Origin: DASVTR01 sp033855775
GTDB taxonomy: Bacteria; Acidobacteriota; Blastocatellia; Pyrinomonadales; Pyrinomonadaceae
Direction: 5' to 3'
Length of the DNA stretch: 31,618 bases
NCBI GenBank assembly: GCA_033855775.1
Contig: JAWVFT010000067.1
Coordinates: 1 to 31,618, forward strand
Below are positions 1 to 9,432 of the stretch, piece after piece. The position numbers were made by a program, and so were the translations under genes. How positions within the stretch are numbered: position 1 is the stretch's first letter; each line of letters begins with the position of its first letter. A model generated the notes under the pieces. That model was not told the origin of the DNA, did no database searches, and worked only from the letters and a program-made list of their open reading frames with translations.

Positions 1-1471
1 AGAAGATGACAGGCTCCGTCCGCACCATGCGAAACTCCGCGGAGCGAAACGGCTTGGGAAGAATGTTCTGAGCCTGACCTGTGCGGCGGTCGTAACGTGT
101 CAGCTTGCCGCCGTACACAATTTCGGGATCGAGCGGGTCAGGCGTGACATAGCCATACTCTTCGGCCCCGACGGGATGCCAATCGCGGAAAGTGATTTCA
201 CCATCGCTGCCCCGACTGGAGATGCAGACCGAGCCGCTCTCCTGCTGCCCGCTACAAACGCGATACGGAAACGCGTTGTCCGGGCTGACGTGATAAAGCT
301 GCGCGGTCGGCTGGTTGTACCATGAACTCCAACTCTTTCCGCCGTTCACAGTGATAACGGCGCCCTGATCGCTGCCGAGCAGGATGATGTCCGTGTTGAC
401 GGGATTAATCCAGATGTTTTGATAATCGTCGCCGCCGGGAGCCCCACGTATGCCCGTCCAGGTTTTGCCTCCGTCAATTGATTTCCAGCAGACGATGCTC
501 GCGGAATAAATAACGTCTGCGTTCAACGGGTCGAAGCGCAGGACGGGCAGGTCGCCGCCGCCGATGCGCGTGGCGGGGCGCGCGTCGGTCGTCGCAACCG
601 TCCAACTCTCGCCGCCATCGTCGGAGCGATAAAGGCTCGCGCCCGTCAGCGTGGCGACCGCCGCGAAGAGTCGCCTGGTATCGCTCTTCGCAATCGCAAG
701 GTTGGCTTGAACGATTCCTTCCGGCAGCCCTTGCGAGAGTTGTCGCCAACTCTTCCCGCCGTCCGTTGATTTGAAGATTCCGCCGCCCGTCCCGTTCCAT
801 GAGCCGTTCTCCCAGGGCCCTTCGCGCGCCTCCCACAACGCAGCGTAAACCGTATCGGGATTCGACGGGTCAAGCTGCACGTCGGCTCCGCCCGTGTTCT
901 CGTCTTTGTAGAGCAGCCGCTCGAAAGTGCGCCCGCCGTCGGTCGAGCGAAAGATGCCGCGCTCTTCGTTCGGCCCGTACGGATGACCGGCCACGGCGAC
1001 GAAGAGCCGTTCGGCGTTGCGCGGGTCAACGGCGATTTGCGCTATCTGTTGCCCGTCGCGCAAACCCAGATGCGTCCAACTCTGGCCGCCGTCGGTTGAC
1101 TTGTAGATGCCGTCGCCGACGGAGAGGTCTGGACGATGCAGCCCTTCGCCGCTGCCCACATAGATGATTGACGGATTTGAAGGCGCCACGGCGATGCAGC
1201 CCACAGAGCCTGTCGGCTGCTCGTCGAAGATCGGCGCCCAGGTTCGCCCGTAGTCCGTCGTCTTCCAGACGCCGCCGTTCACCTGCGCCACATAAAACAG
1301 ATTCGGCTGCGAAGCGACGCCCGCCACCGCGCGCGTCCGCCCGCCGCGAAATGGGCCGATGCTGCGCCAGTGAAGCGACGGCATCAAATCACGGCTCAAC
1401 TGCTGCGCGCTCAACGCTGGCCCGGCGCCGATGATAAAAGCAAGAACGAGCATTGCCCGTCGGATGTGCAT
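1..1471 (-). CDS. Large secreted Asp-box (VPS10/BNR-like) propeller protein, 3' end outside the window
   Basis: About 490 N-terminal residues are visible and the frame runs open off the left edge. It starts at an ATG with a good GGAGGA Shine-Dalgarno about ten bases upstream, followed by a signal peptide ending near ALSAQQ. The body is a string of Asp-box propeller motifs such as KTTDYGRTW, KSTDGGQSW, RSTDGGRTF, KSTDGGKSW and RSDDGGESW. These mark seven- or ten-bladed sortilin/BNR-like propellers. It is a clear paralogue of the 1044-residue protein encoded two genes upstream: both share the HWRSIGP/RWRLIGP opening, the WYNQPT motif and the GEITFRDW motif. No catalytic residues can be assigned, and names such as glycosyl hydrolase for this family rest on fold only. 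It lies 29 bases downstream of the smaller Asp-box gene, probably in the same operon. Function is unknown; an extracytoplasmic binding or scaffold role is likely. Confidence 0.85.
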   Translation of the reverse strand, partial: MHIRRAMLVLAFIIGAGPALSAQQLSRDLMPSLHWRSIGPFRGGRTRAVAGVASQPNLFYVAQVNGGVWKTTDYGRTWAPIFDEQPTGSVGCIAVAPSNPSIIYVGSGEGLHRPDLSVGDGIYKSTDGGQSWTHLGLRDGQQIAQIAVDPRNAERLFVAVAGHPYGPNEERGIFRSTDGGRTFERLLYKDENTGGADVQLDPSNPDTVYAALWEAREGPWENGSWNGTGGGIFKSTDGGKSWRQLSQGLPEGIVQANLAIAKSDTRRLFAAVATLTGASLYRSDDGGESWTVATTDARPATRIGGGDLPVLRFDPLNADVIYSASIVCWKSIDGGKTWTGIRGAPGGDDYQNIWINPVNTDIILLGSDQGAVITVNGGKSWSSWYNQPTAQLYHVSPDNAFPYRVCSGQQESGSVCISSRGSDGEITFRDWHPVGAEEYGYVTPDPLDPEIVYGGKLTRYDRRTGQAQNILPKPFRSAEFRMVRTEPVIF

Positions 1472-1500
1472 CTCGCTAACTCCTCCAGTTTATCAGCCCG

Positions 1501-2868
1501 TCATTTGACACGCTCCTGCGTGCCCGGTTTGAAGCGAAACAAAGCGACTGAGACAGCTAACTTTTCATTGTCGAGAAAGTGCATGAAGATGGGAACGACG
1601 CGCCCGCCGTAAGCCGCGATGCCGCTATAGTCGCCGAAGAAAACTTTGTCGTTACAGTTGAACGGCTCCTGCTCAATCTTGTAGTTGACGAACGCGCCGC
1701 CTCCGGCAAGACTGCGCGCCATCGTAAGACCTGTGCGCGCGCCTTCCGTATCGCGCCGGTCGTAGAAGACTACGTTCACAGAGCCGTCAACCGGGTCAAC
1801 AGCCATCCATGTGAAGAATTGTGCCTTGCCGTTTTTGACGGCATCGTCGTTGACGCGCACGGGCGCAGACCATGTTGCGCCGCCGTCGCTCGAAGAAGCG
1901 ACGAAGACATCCGCGTCGCCGTTGCGCTGGTCAATCCAGTTGACATAAAGAGCGCCGCGATGCGGCCCCGCGCTCAAGTCAACGCCGGTCACGGGCATGC
2001 CGTTGGCGCGGTCCAGGCCCGCGATTGCAAAGTCCCAACCGCCGGGCATCTGCCCGATTGTCTTATCCGTGCCGAAGCTCAGCCCGCCGTCCGTTGACTT
2101 GTCGAAGACGAGGCCGAGCGGCCCCGCCCAAACGATATAGACTTCACCCTTCGGGCCGACGGCCGGCACCGCTCCCTCGACCGTGTTGTCGCTATCGACG
2201 CAATCGCCGCCCGTGTCGGAGATGCGGAAGGGCATTGAAAAAGTTTTGCCGTTGTCGGTCGAGCGAGAGAAGTAGATTTGCGTGTGACACTGCGGGTCTG
2301 AGCTTCCGTAAACGTCGAAGCGCGTCCAGGCCAGATAGACGTTGCCCTTAAAGGGCGACGACGCCGCGTTGTCCGTCACGATGCCGGGCTTGTCTTCAAA
2401 GGGCGTGACCGAGTTGACGTGATTGATGGCAGGCACGGGTTCATTCCAGGTCGAGCCGCCGTCGCTGGACGCGCTCGTCAGAATGCCGCTCTCGGCGCGC
2501 TTCGGTCGCGCCACGCGGATGCCGTCGAAAGAGAGATTGGCGTGATAAGCGATGCCGTCGCTGCTGAACGCAAGGGCATCGTCGCCCTGCGTGAGGTTCT
2601 GCGGGTCTTGGCTGGCGTTGGTCTTCCACGTCTGCCCGCCGTCCATCGTCACGTATGTGTAGCTTCCGGCGAGTGGTTTGGGCGGCCTGCCAAGCTGAAA
2701 TGATGCGCCCACCAGATTGTCAGGGTTCTTGGGATTGATGGCGATGGCGACTTCGGCGGGCTGAATCGCGTCCGCCTCGGAAACTCTGACGACGCGCTGA
2801 GCCTGCGCATCGAGCGCAATAAAAGCGAGCAAGATGAAGACTGTTATGACATGCTTTCGATGAACCAT
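1501..2868 (-). CDS. Secreted sialidase-superfamily Asp-box protein
   Basis: 455 residues. A signal peptide (hydrophobic VITVFILLAFIALDAQA) is followed by five Asp-box motifs: MDGGQTW, SDGGSTW, STDNGKTF, STDGGLSF and SSDGGATW. They are spaced as in six-bladed sialidase-type propellers. AAGGAG lies about ten bases before the ATG, supporting this start. The family is often labelled exo-alpha-sialidase, but I do not see the N-terminal RIP motif or an obvious arginine triad, so sialidase activity should not be assumed. It sits between two much larger propeller paralogues, 151 bases after the 1044-residue one and 29 bases before the next, and is likely co-transcribed with them. The product is probably exported to the periplasm or cell surface. 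The ligand is unknown. Confidence 0.85.
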   Translation of the reverse strand: MVHRKHVITVFILLAFIALDAQAQRVVRVSEADAIQPAEVAIAINPKNPDNLVGASFQLGRPPKPLAGSYTYVTMDGGQTWKTNASQDPQNLTQGDDALAFSSDGIAYHANLSFDGIRVARPKRAESGILTSASSDGGSTWNEPVPAINHVNSVTPFEDKPGIVTDNAASSPFKGNVYLAWTRFDVYGSSDPQCHTQIYFSRSTDNGKTFSMPFRISDTGGDCVDSDNTVEGAVPAVGPKGEVYIVWAGPLGLVFDKSTDGGLSFGTDKTIGQMPGGWDFAIAGLDRANGMPVTGVDLSAGPHRGALYVNWIDQRNGDADVFVASSSDGGATWSAPVRVNDDAVKNGKAQFFTWMAVDPVDGSVNVVFYDRRDTEGARTGLTMARSLAGGGAFVNYKIEQEPFNCNDKVFFGDYSGIAAYGGRVVPIFMHFLDNEKLAVSVALFRFKPGTQERVK

Positions 2869-3020
2869 GCTGATGACTCCTTAGTCTGCGCGCGAAGCGA
2901 TTGAAGCGAAACATTTATCAGCCGCGCGGCCTGCGACAACGCTTGCGGCAGCAACGAACATTCTTCAAAGGCGCGCTCGAAACTCAAGCGGCTGGCCGCA
3001 GCAGGAAAAGATTTCCGCGC

Positions 3021-6000
3021 TTAGTTAAGGCAAGCCGGAGTTGCCGCCGGAGCGACGACGGGAAGCCCTGCCAATCCGTGTTGCGCCAGCAGCTTGTTCA
3101 AGACAGGCAAGCTGTCCGTGTTGACTTTCCGCCAACGCTCCATGCTCTTGCCGAGGCCGTCGCAGGACTCTACGGTGTTGTTGCGCGCAGACTCCGGCGG
3201 GCGTGTATCGCCGCTCTCAATCATCGCCATGTAGCGCGCCAAATCGCGGTTGACCGTGCCGACCCCTGCGGCTCCGCTGGCCCCGTCCTTAATCTCTACG
3301 AGTTCTTTTTCAAGCGCGGTCAAGGCGTCGGCCACATCCTTCGCCTGCGAATTTCCCGCGAGGCTTTTCTGCCGCTGCGCCGCGATTGACTGCAAAGCTT
3401 CCACTTCGAAGTAAGCATCGTAGCTCGTCGTCATCCAGCCGGAGATTTTCCGCGCGAGATTGAGTTGGGCCTCAAGGTCGGCTGTCGAGACGCGCACGCG
3501 CGGGTCTAGAACAACGACGAGCGGCTGGCGATACGTCTTGCCTTCGACCGTCAACACGGCTTCGTATTTTCCGGGCGCGACGAGCGGCCCCGGCGGTTGC
3601 TGGCTCGGCGTCTGGCCGGGAATGGCATTGTCCGGAACCGTGTATTCGATGTAGTCGAGGCGTTGGCCGCTATAGCCATACGGCAATGTCGCCGGATGCG
3701 GATAGCGCAAGTCCCAGACGAAGCGATTCAGTCCCGCCTTCGTCGTCAGCCGCGCAGGCGGGGCAAACCAGAACTCCGGCACGTTCTTCGGAGCAGTCTC
3801 CTGCGGCGGCTCGGCGCTCGAATAACGACGCACAACGTTTCCGCGCTCGTCTCGTATCTCAAGCGTTATCTCTTTGGCCGTTGACGATTTCAAATAGTAA
3901 TCAATGATGGCTCCGTCGGGCGGATTCTGTCCGGCTGGCGTCTCCGCGGAGAGCGGCGTCTCCTGCCAGTTGTCCCAACGCACGCGAAGCGCAGTTTCGG
4001 GTCGGAACAGGTGAACATCTTGAGCGAGAGCCTTCGCATCAAGCTGGCGCAGGGGCGATAGGTTATCCAGAATCCAGAGCCCGCGCCCGTAGGTTGCGGC
4101 TACCAGGTCGCTCTCGTGGACGGTCAAATCGCGGACGGACGCCGTGGGCAAATTGAGTTGGAGCGGCTGCCAGTGGTCGCCCGCGTCGAAGGAGACATAC
4201 GCGCCGTTTTCCGTTCCGGCGTAAGCCAGGCCCTTGCGCACTGGGTCTTCGCGCACGACGCGCGCGATGCCTCGTTCGGGCAAGCCCGCGACAATCTGCT
4301 GCCAGTTCTTTCCGCCGTCGCGCGTGCGATAAATGTGCGGGCGCAAATCGTTGCGCGCCGCCGCGACGGCGTAAGCCGTTTCAGCATCTCTTACGGAAGG
4401 TTCGATGAGGAAGACGCGACTGCGCGCAGGCAGTTCGCGCGGCGTGACGTTGCGCCATGTCGCGCCGCCATCCGTCGTCAGTTGAACGAGGCCCGTGCTC
4501 GTGCCGACCCAGATTTCCCCGGCCTCCAAAGGCGACGGGGCAATCGCTTGAATCACTCCACGGTCTGCGCTCTGCGGTTGCTCTTCCTCTTCGTCGTCCG
4601 CGTGATTTTTCAAGGCGGCGGGCGCGGCGGGCCGCTCCGTCAAGTCAGGGCTAATCTCCCGCCATGTCGCCGCGCCGTCCGTAGAGCGAAGCACATGCTG
4701 CATGCCGAGGTACAGGTTCTTTGGCTCCTTCGGCGAAAAGACAATCGGCGTCTCCCAGGTGAAACGATACTTCGGGCCGGGAATGAACATCGTCGAGATT
4801 TGCTTCGTCGTCCTATCCATTTTGAGGACGGTTCCAAACCATCCGATGGAGTAAATCAGATTCGCGTCCAAAGGGTCTGGCGCGATGTAGCCGCTCTCGA
4901 AAGAGCCTGTCGAGAACCAATCGCGGAAGGTGATTTCCCCGAAGTCGCTGCGGTTGGGAACGACGACAGAGCCGCTGTCCTGCTGCGAGGCGTAGGCGTA
5001 ATACGGAAACTCTTTATCGGTGATGACGTGATAGAACTGCCCCGTCGGCTGGTTGTACCAGAGGCTCCAACTTTGGCCGCCGTTCAAGCTGACGATGGCT
5101 CCCTGATCCGTGCCGAGAATCATGCGCTCTGTGTCGTCGGGGTCAATCCAGATGACGTGCTCGTCTTCGCCGCTCGGCGCGCCTCTGTAGGCTTCGAAAG
5201 TTTTCCCGCCGTCAACTGAGCGATACATCGTCGTCTGCATCACATAGACGACATCCGCCCTCTTCGGGTCAACATAGACGCGACTGAAATAGCCGCTGCC
5301 GACGACGCGCGGGTCTTTCGTGCTTTGCGTCCAACTTTCTCCTCCGTCGTCAGAGCGAAAGAAGCCTTGATTCATGATGGCATAGACGCGCTTGTCGCCG
5401 GGCGCGACCACGACGCCGATGCGGCCTCTGAGCTTCGACGGCAATCCGCTCTCGCCGAGCGCACGCCATGTTGCGCCCGCGTCCGTTGACTTGAAGATTT
5501 GCGCGTCGAGCGCCGGACGCGGCTCGTTCACATCGAACTGGCGCGTCCATGTCGCGGCGTAAACGATTCGACTGTCGCCGGGAGCGGCGCACATATCCAC
5601 GACGCCCGTTCTATCGTCCTTAAAGAAAACCTTGTTCCAACTCTTGCCGCCGTCCGTCGTCTTAAAGATGCCGCGCATCTGTCCCGGCACAGGCTTGCCG
5701 GAGACTCCGACGAGAACGATGTTCGGGTCGCGCGGGTCAACGATTATGGACGAGATGTAGCGTGTTTCACCGAGGCCGATGTTCGTCCACGTCGCGCCCG
5801 CGTCCGTTGACTTGTAAACGCCATTGCCTTCGGTCTGCTCGCCCGTCCCCACATAAATTATCTGAGGGTTTGACGGCGCGACCGCCAGCGCGCCAATCGA
5901 AGCCACGCGCGCCTCATCGAAGATGGGCTTCCAGACTTGCCCGCCGTCCGTCGTCTTCCAGACGCCGCCGCCCGGCGTGCCCATGTAGTAAATGCCCGGA

Positions 6001-6155
6001 CGCCCGCGAATGCCCGCCACAGCCGTCACGCGTCCCGCCCTGTGCGGGCCAATCAAACGCCAACGCATGCCCGCGTATGCATCCGCCTTGTATTGCTGTC
6101 CGAACGTTGGCATGCTCGCGCAGAGCAGGCAGCCGAGTAATATTGCTATTCGCAT
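3021..6155 (-). CDS. Large secreted VPS10/BNR-like propeller protein with C-terminal beta-sandwich region
   Basis: 1044 residues. The signal peptide is MRIAILLGCLLCASMPTFGQ. About eleven Asp-box motifs are spread over residues 50-680 (for example KTTDGGQVW, KSTDAGATW, RSDDGGESW, RSVDGGKTF, RSTDGAATW, RTRDGGKNW), which fits one ten-bladed or two stacked propellers. The last 300 residues lack Asp-boxes and look like the beta-rich tail plus helical end common in acidobacterial proteins of this type (LNRFVWDLRYP region). There is an acidic DDEEEEQ loop near residue 525. It starts three bases after the msrB stop, with only a weak AAGAAGAA upstream, so translation is probably coupled to msrB. The role is not known; binding of protein or glycan at the cell surface is a guess from fold. 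The call as a family member is firm. Confidence 0.88.
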   Translation of the reverse strand: MRIAILLGCLLCASMPTFGQQYKADAYAGMRWRLIGPHRAGRVTAVAGIRGRPGIYYMGTPGGGVWKTTDGGQVWKPIFDEARVASIGALAVAPSNPQIIYVGTGEQTEGNGVYKSTDAGATWTNIGLGETRYISSIIVDPRDPNIVLVGVSGKPVPGQMRGIFKTTDGGKSWNKVFFKDDRTGVVDMCAAPGDSRIVYAATWTRQFDVNEPRPALDAQIFKSTDAGATWRALGESGLPSKLRGRIGVVVAPGDKRVYAIMNQGFFRSDDGGESWTQSTKDPRVVGSGYFSRVYVDPKRADVVYVMQTTMYRSVDGGKTFEAYRGAPSGEDEHVIWIDPDDTERMILGTDQGAIVSLNGGQSWSLWYNQPTGQFYHVITDKEFPYYAYASQQDSGSVVVPNRSDFGEITFRDWFSTGSFESGYIAPDPLDANLIYSIGWFGTVLKMDRTTKQISTMFIPGPKYRFTWETPIVFSPKEPKNLYLGMQHVLRSTDGAATWREISPDLTERPAAPAALKNHADDEEEEQPQSADRGVIQAIAPSPLEAGEIWVGTSTGLVQLTTDGGATWRNVTPRELPARSRVFLIEPSVRDAETAYAVAAARNDLRPHIYRTRDGGKNWQQIVAGLPERGIARVVREDPVRKGLAYAGTENGAYVSFDAGDHWQPLQLNLPTASVRDLTVHESDLVAATYGRGLWILDNLSPLRQLDAKALAQDVHLFRPETALRVRWDNWQETPLSAETPAGQNPPDGAIIDYYLKSSTAKEITLEIRDERGNVVRRYSSAEPPQETAPKNVPEFWFAPPARLTTKAGLNRFVWDLRYPHPATLPYGYSGQRLDYIEYTVPDNAIPGQTPSQQPPGPLVAPGKYEAVLTVEGKTYRQPLVVVLDPRVRVSTADLEAQLNLARKISGWMTTSYDAYFEVEALQSIAAQRQKSLAGNSQAKDVADALTALEKELVEIKDGASGAAGVGTVNRDLARYMAMIESGDTRPPESARNNTVESCDGLGKSMERWRKVNTDSLPVLNKLLAQHGLAGLPVVAPAATPACLN

Positions 6156-6158
6156 TGC

Positions 6159-6557
6159 TTATTCTTCTTTGTTGAGGTCCAGGACGACGGAGTTGATGCA
6201 GTAGCGCAGGCGTGTCGGTTGCGGGCCATCGTCGAAGACGTGTCCGAGATGCGCGTCGCAACTATTGCAGAGGACTTCGGTGCGCGTCATCCCGTGGCTC
6301 GTGTCAACTTCGTTGCGCACATTTTCCTCGCCGGTCGGCGCGGTAAAGCTCGGCCAGCCGCAGCCCGAGTCAAACTTCGCGTCGGAACTGAACAACTCGT
6401 TGCCGCACGCCGCGCATTTGTAAACGCCGCGTTCTTTCGAGTCGTGATACTTGCCCGTGAATGGCCGCTCCGTTCCCTTCCGGCGCGCGACCGCGTACTG
6501 CTCCGGCGTCAACTCCTGCCGCCATTCCTCATCCGTCTTGATGACTTTCTTCTTCAT
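6159..6557 (-). CDS. msrB: Peptide-methionine (R)-S-oxide reductase MsrB
   Basis: 132 residues from the ATG at 6557, chosen over an in-frame start 48 bases upstream because GGAAAGGAAAG stands just before it and the protein then begins as typical MsrBs do. It reduces the R epimer of methionine sulfoxide in proteins using thioredoxin. Diagnostic features are all present: CAAC (C48, C51) and CNSC (C97, C100) for the structural zinc, GCGWPSF with a resolving-type C66, histidines H103 and H106, and RYCIN with catalytic C120. There is no signal peptide, so it acts in the cytoplasm. It lies 48 bases after the kinase gene and 3 bases before the large propeller gene, so it appears embedded in that operon. 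Full length, no defects seen. Confidence 0.97.
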   Translation of the reverse strand: MKKKVIKTDEEWRQELTPEQYAVARRKGTERPFTGKYHDSKERGVYKCAACGNELFSSDAKFDSGCGWPSFTAPTGEENVRNEVDTSHGMTRTEVLCNSCDAHLGHVFDDGPQPTRLRYCINSVVLDLNKEE

Positions 6558-6605
6558 AAAACTTTCCTTTCCGCGATGAACACCGGCGACAAACAACATC
6601 GACAC

Positions 6606-9269
6606 TTAAACAAGAGACGACGCGAGCGGATTGCGTGTCTGCTTGAACAGCCGTTGGAAACGAGAATCACGCCGCAGTGAATCGAGCTTTGGTTCCGTGC
6701 CGAGCCAGACGAGCCAAGGGTCGCGCTCGTCAAACGCTTTTTCAAGCAACGCGAGGGCCGTCTCTTTTTCGCCAACGGCCACGTAAGCCAGAGCGATGAA
6801 GTATGGCTTGATGTAGCGCGCGGCGGCGAGCGCGTCTATCTCTGCGACGATGCGGCGAGCTTCGTCTCTTTGGCCCGCGGCGACGAGCGCGAAGCAGAGC
6901 GCGTATTTCGGCAAGGCTGAATCCGGCATGAGCAGCGCGGCTTTTCGCAAAGCGGCGACGGCTGTCACGGCGTCTCCGGCCTCAATCAAAGCATTGCCGA
7001 GTTGCAGATGGCCCTGCGGAAAATCTTTATCCAACTCGATAATCTGTTCCGCTTTGGCGACGGCTTCGGGATAACGACGACATTGATAAATCGTCCAGGC
7101 CGTCAGCGTCATCGCGCGCAACGAAAGCGGGTCGAGTTCTTCGGCGCGGCGAATCGCTTTCATGCCTTCCTCAAAGCGTCCCGTTCCGATAAGCAGGCTC
7201 GCGTGCCATTCGTGCGCGAGCGAATAGTTAGGATTGAGTTCGACGGCGCGCTGGTAAAGCCGCTCGGCCTCGCTCCAACTCCAAAGGCTTTCGGTGATAA
7301 GGCCGAGCGCGGCGTAGGCTTCGGCCAGCGAGTCGTCAAGCTCAAGGGCGCGCAGGGCCGCCGCCCTCGACTTCTCATAACATTCGCCCGGCGGCAGGAT
7401 GCCGTAGATGCTGGCCCAGTTATAAAAATCCGCGAGGCCGACGTAAGGCGGCGCGTAGCGCGCATCGAGCGCGATGGCTTTCTCGAATGAGGCGAGAGCT
7501 TTGGGCAGGGATTCGGGCGTGAACTGATTCCAGAAATAACGACCGCGCATGAAGGCCGCGAAGGCTTCCGCGTTATCGGTGCCGCGTTTTTTCAAACGCG
7601 CCTCTTCGTCCTGCGCCAGTCGCGGCAGGATGGCTCCGCTGACTTTGGCGGAGATGGAGTCTTCGAGTTCGAGGGCGTCGACGAAGGACTCGTCAAACTG
7701 GTTGGCCCAGACGCTCGTGTTCTGCGCCACGTCGAGCAGTTGAAGAGAGACGCGCACGCGCTCTCCGGCAATCTTGATGCGCCCGTCGAGCACAAAGTCA
7801 ACGACCAGTTCGCGCCCCGCGAGCAAAGGGTCTGTCGTCTCATCGCCGTAACGCAGGATAGCGCTCGTCGGGCGCACGGCGAGGCTTCGCACGCGGCTCA
7901 GGCGCGTTATCAAAGCGTCAGCCAGACCGACGCCCAGGTAGCTTTCGCCCGTCTCCATCTTCGTCCCCAGATTAAGAATCTTGAGCGGCAGGACGGCAAT
8001 AGCTTTCGTTGACGAAGCGGCGGCTTTGCTGACCGGCGAACGCTCAGGAAAGACGGACGGGAAATAATGCGGCGCGTTGACGGGCCGACCTTCGAGGCAA
8101 CGTGTGATGTCTGACTGCAAAGCCTCAGCCGATTGATAGCGCGCGGCGGGCTCTTTCCGCAGAGCCTTGAGAGTGATGTTGTCAAGATTGCCGACGAGTT
8201 CGCGCTGCAATCCGTCGAGCGTTTGCGCTCGCGCTTCGGCCAGATAGACGAGAGCCGACGCCTCGCGCGTCGCGTAGTGTTTGAGCAAGCTTTTATCTAC
8301 ACGAACGAGGGCCGCGCTCGGACGCTCCGGCTCGTCTTCGATAATCGCCCGCGCCATCTCGTGCGGCGCGCGATTGCGAAAACGATATGGACGATGCCCG
8401 CACAATAGCTCAAACAGAATCACGCCGAGCGAATAGACATCGCTCAAAAACGTCACCGCCTCGCCCTCGACCTGTTCGGGGCTGGCATACTCCATCGTCA
8501 TCATCCGCAGGGCCGTCGCGGTTTGCGGCGTCGCGTCGGAGATGAGTTCGGGGTCGAGCAGTTTGGCGATGCCGAAGTCAAGCAGTCGCGGCGAGCCGTT
8601 GGAGGTGACGAGGATGTTCGACGGCTTGAGGTCGCGATGGACGACGAGCTTGCGGTGCGCGTAGTGAACGGCGTCGCAAATCAGGCTGAAGAGTTCGAGC
8701 CGTTCCCTGATGCTCAAACGATGCGTGTCGCAGTATTGATAGAGCGGCTGGCCTTCGATGTACTCCATGACGAAGTACGGTCTATCGTCAGTGGTCGTCC
8801 CGCCGCCGAGCAAGTGTCCGATGTGCGGGTGTTCGAGCGCGGCCAGAATCTGTCGCTCGTTGCGAAAGCGTTGGAGAATAAAGTCCGTGTCCATGCCGCG
8901 CTTGACGAGCTTGATGGCGACGCGCTGGCGAAACTCGCCGTCGGCCCGCACGGCCTTGTAAACCGTTCCCATGCCGCCGCGCCCAATCTCGCGCTCGATT
9001 CTGTAGGCTCCGATGCGCTCTCCGATAACGGGGTCGGGTTCTTCACTCGTGAGCGTCGGCGGCAAAGATTGCAAATCGCTGCGCTCGTAGACGGGAGATT
9101 CCAGAAAGTCGCCCGCCGCTTCGTGCTGCCTGAGCAGAACTTCGACCTCGCGCAACAACTCCGCATCGCCCGCGCACTTTTCGTCAAGGTAGCGAGCGCG
9201 CTCGTCCGGCTCAAGGTCGAGAGCCGACTGAAAAACTTCCTCGACTTGTTGCCAGCGTTCCTGCGACAT
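6606..9269 (-). CDS. Serine/threonine protein kinase with TolB-like and TPR regions
   Basis: 887 residues. An N-terminal helical segment (1-60, WQQVEEVFQSALDLEPDER) is typical of acidobacterial STPKs. The kinase domain spans about 88-370 with the complete set: glycine loop G96-G101, lysine K120, alphaC E138, HRD with D213, K215, N218 and DFG at 231-233, so it should be active. A TolB/adenylate-cyclase-associated type domain (about 420-560, beginning IAVLPLKI) follows. Then come several TPRs (about 570-880, with motifs such as AYAALGLI, LAHEWHAS and GHLQLGNAL). Unlike many relatives, no transmembrane helix separates kinase and sensor parts, suggesting a soluble cytoplasmic kinase. No Shine-Dalgarno is visible at the ATG. 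It heads the msrB/propeller gene set and may regulate it, though that is only inferred from position. Confidence 0.93.
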   Translation of the reverse strand: MSQERWQQVEEVFQSALDLEPDERARYLDEKCAGDAELLREVEVLLRQHEAAGDFLESPVYERSDLQSLPPTLTSEEPDPVIGERIGAYRIEREIGRGGMGTVYKAVRADGEFRQRVAIKLVKRGMDTDFILQRFRNERQILAALEHPHIGHLLGGGTTTDDRPYFVMEYIEGQPLYQYCDTHRLSIRERLELFSLICDAVHYAHRKLVVHRDLKPSNILVTSNGSPRLLDFGIAKLLDPELISDATPQTATALRMMTMEYASPEQVEGEAVTFLSDVYSLGVILFELLCGHRPYRFRNRAPHEMARAIIEDEPERPSAALVRVDKSLLKHYATREASALVYLAEARAQTLDGLQRELVGNLDNITLKALRKEPAARYQSAEALQSDITRCLEGRPVNAPHYFPSVFPERSPVSKAAASSTKAIAVLPLKILNLGTKMETGESYLGVGLADALITRLSRVRSLAVRPTSAILRYGDETTDPLLAGRELVVDFVLDGRIKIAGERVRVSLQLLDVAQNTSVWANQFDESFVDALELEDSISAKVSGAILPRLAQDEEARLKKRGTDNAEAFAAFMRGRYFWNQFTPESLPKALASFEKAIALDARYAPPYVGLADFYNWASIYGILPPGECYEKSRAAALRALELDDSLAEAYAALGLITESLWSWSEAERLYQRAVELNPNYSLAHEWHASLLIGTGRFEEGMKAIRRAEELDPLSLRAMTLTAWTIYQCRRYPEAVAKAEQIIELDKDFPQGHLQLGNALIEAGDAVTAVAALRKAALLMPDSALPKYALCFALVAAGQRDEARRIVAEIDALAAARYIKPYFIALAYVAVGEKETALALLEKAFDERDPWLVWLGTEPKLDSLRRDSRFQRLFKQTRNPLASSLV

Positions 9270-9400
9270 GAAGACAATGATAAGCGACGAATGATGAGCG
9301 ACGAAATGTTTTGAAAGGCGACGACGAGCCTTACAGCCGTCGCTGCTTTTCGTGTTCCCTTAAAAGACGAAGCGAGCGCGGCTCAAGTATAAACAAAATC

Positions 9401-9432
9401 AGCGAGGCGTTGAATCGAAATCCGGCCTCGCT
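9401..9432 (-). terminator. Intrinsic terminator after the DinB-like gene
   Basis: A perfect 8-bp inverted repeat (AGCGAGGC / GCCTCGCT, 16-base loop) touches the stop codon of the DinB-like gene. On the minus strand it is followed by GATTTTGTTTAT. It would separate the DinB-like gene from the kinase operon. Confidence 0.5.

Noticed and set aside
1501..2868. Catalytically active sialidase
   Set aside because: Asp-boxes only show the propeller fold; the RIP motif and arginine triad of true sialidases were not found.
4116..5219. Long plus-strand open frame (367 codons) opposite the 1044-residue propeller gene
   Set aside because: It is antisense to a well-supported gene, has no recognisable domain or ribosome site and is Arg/Ala-rich, as expected for shadow frames in GC-rich DNA. 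The same applies to the long opposite frames at 8523-9314, 21617-22393 and 25755-26696.
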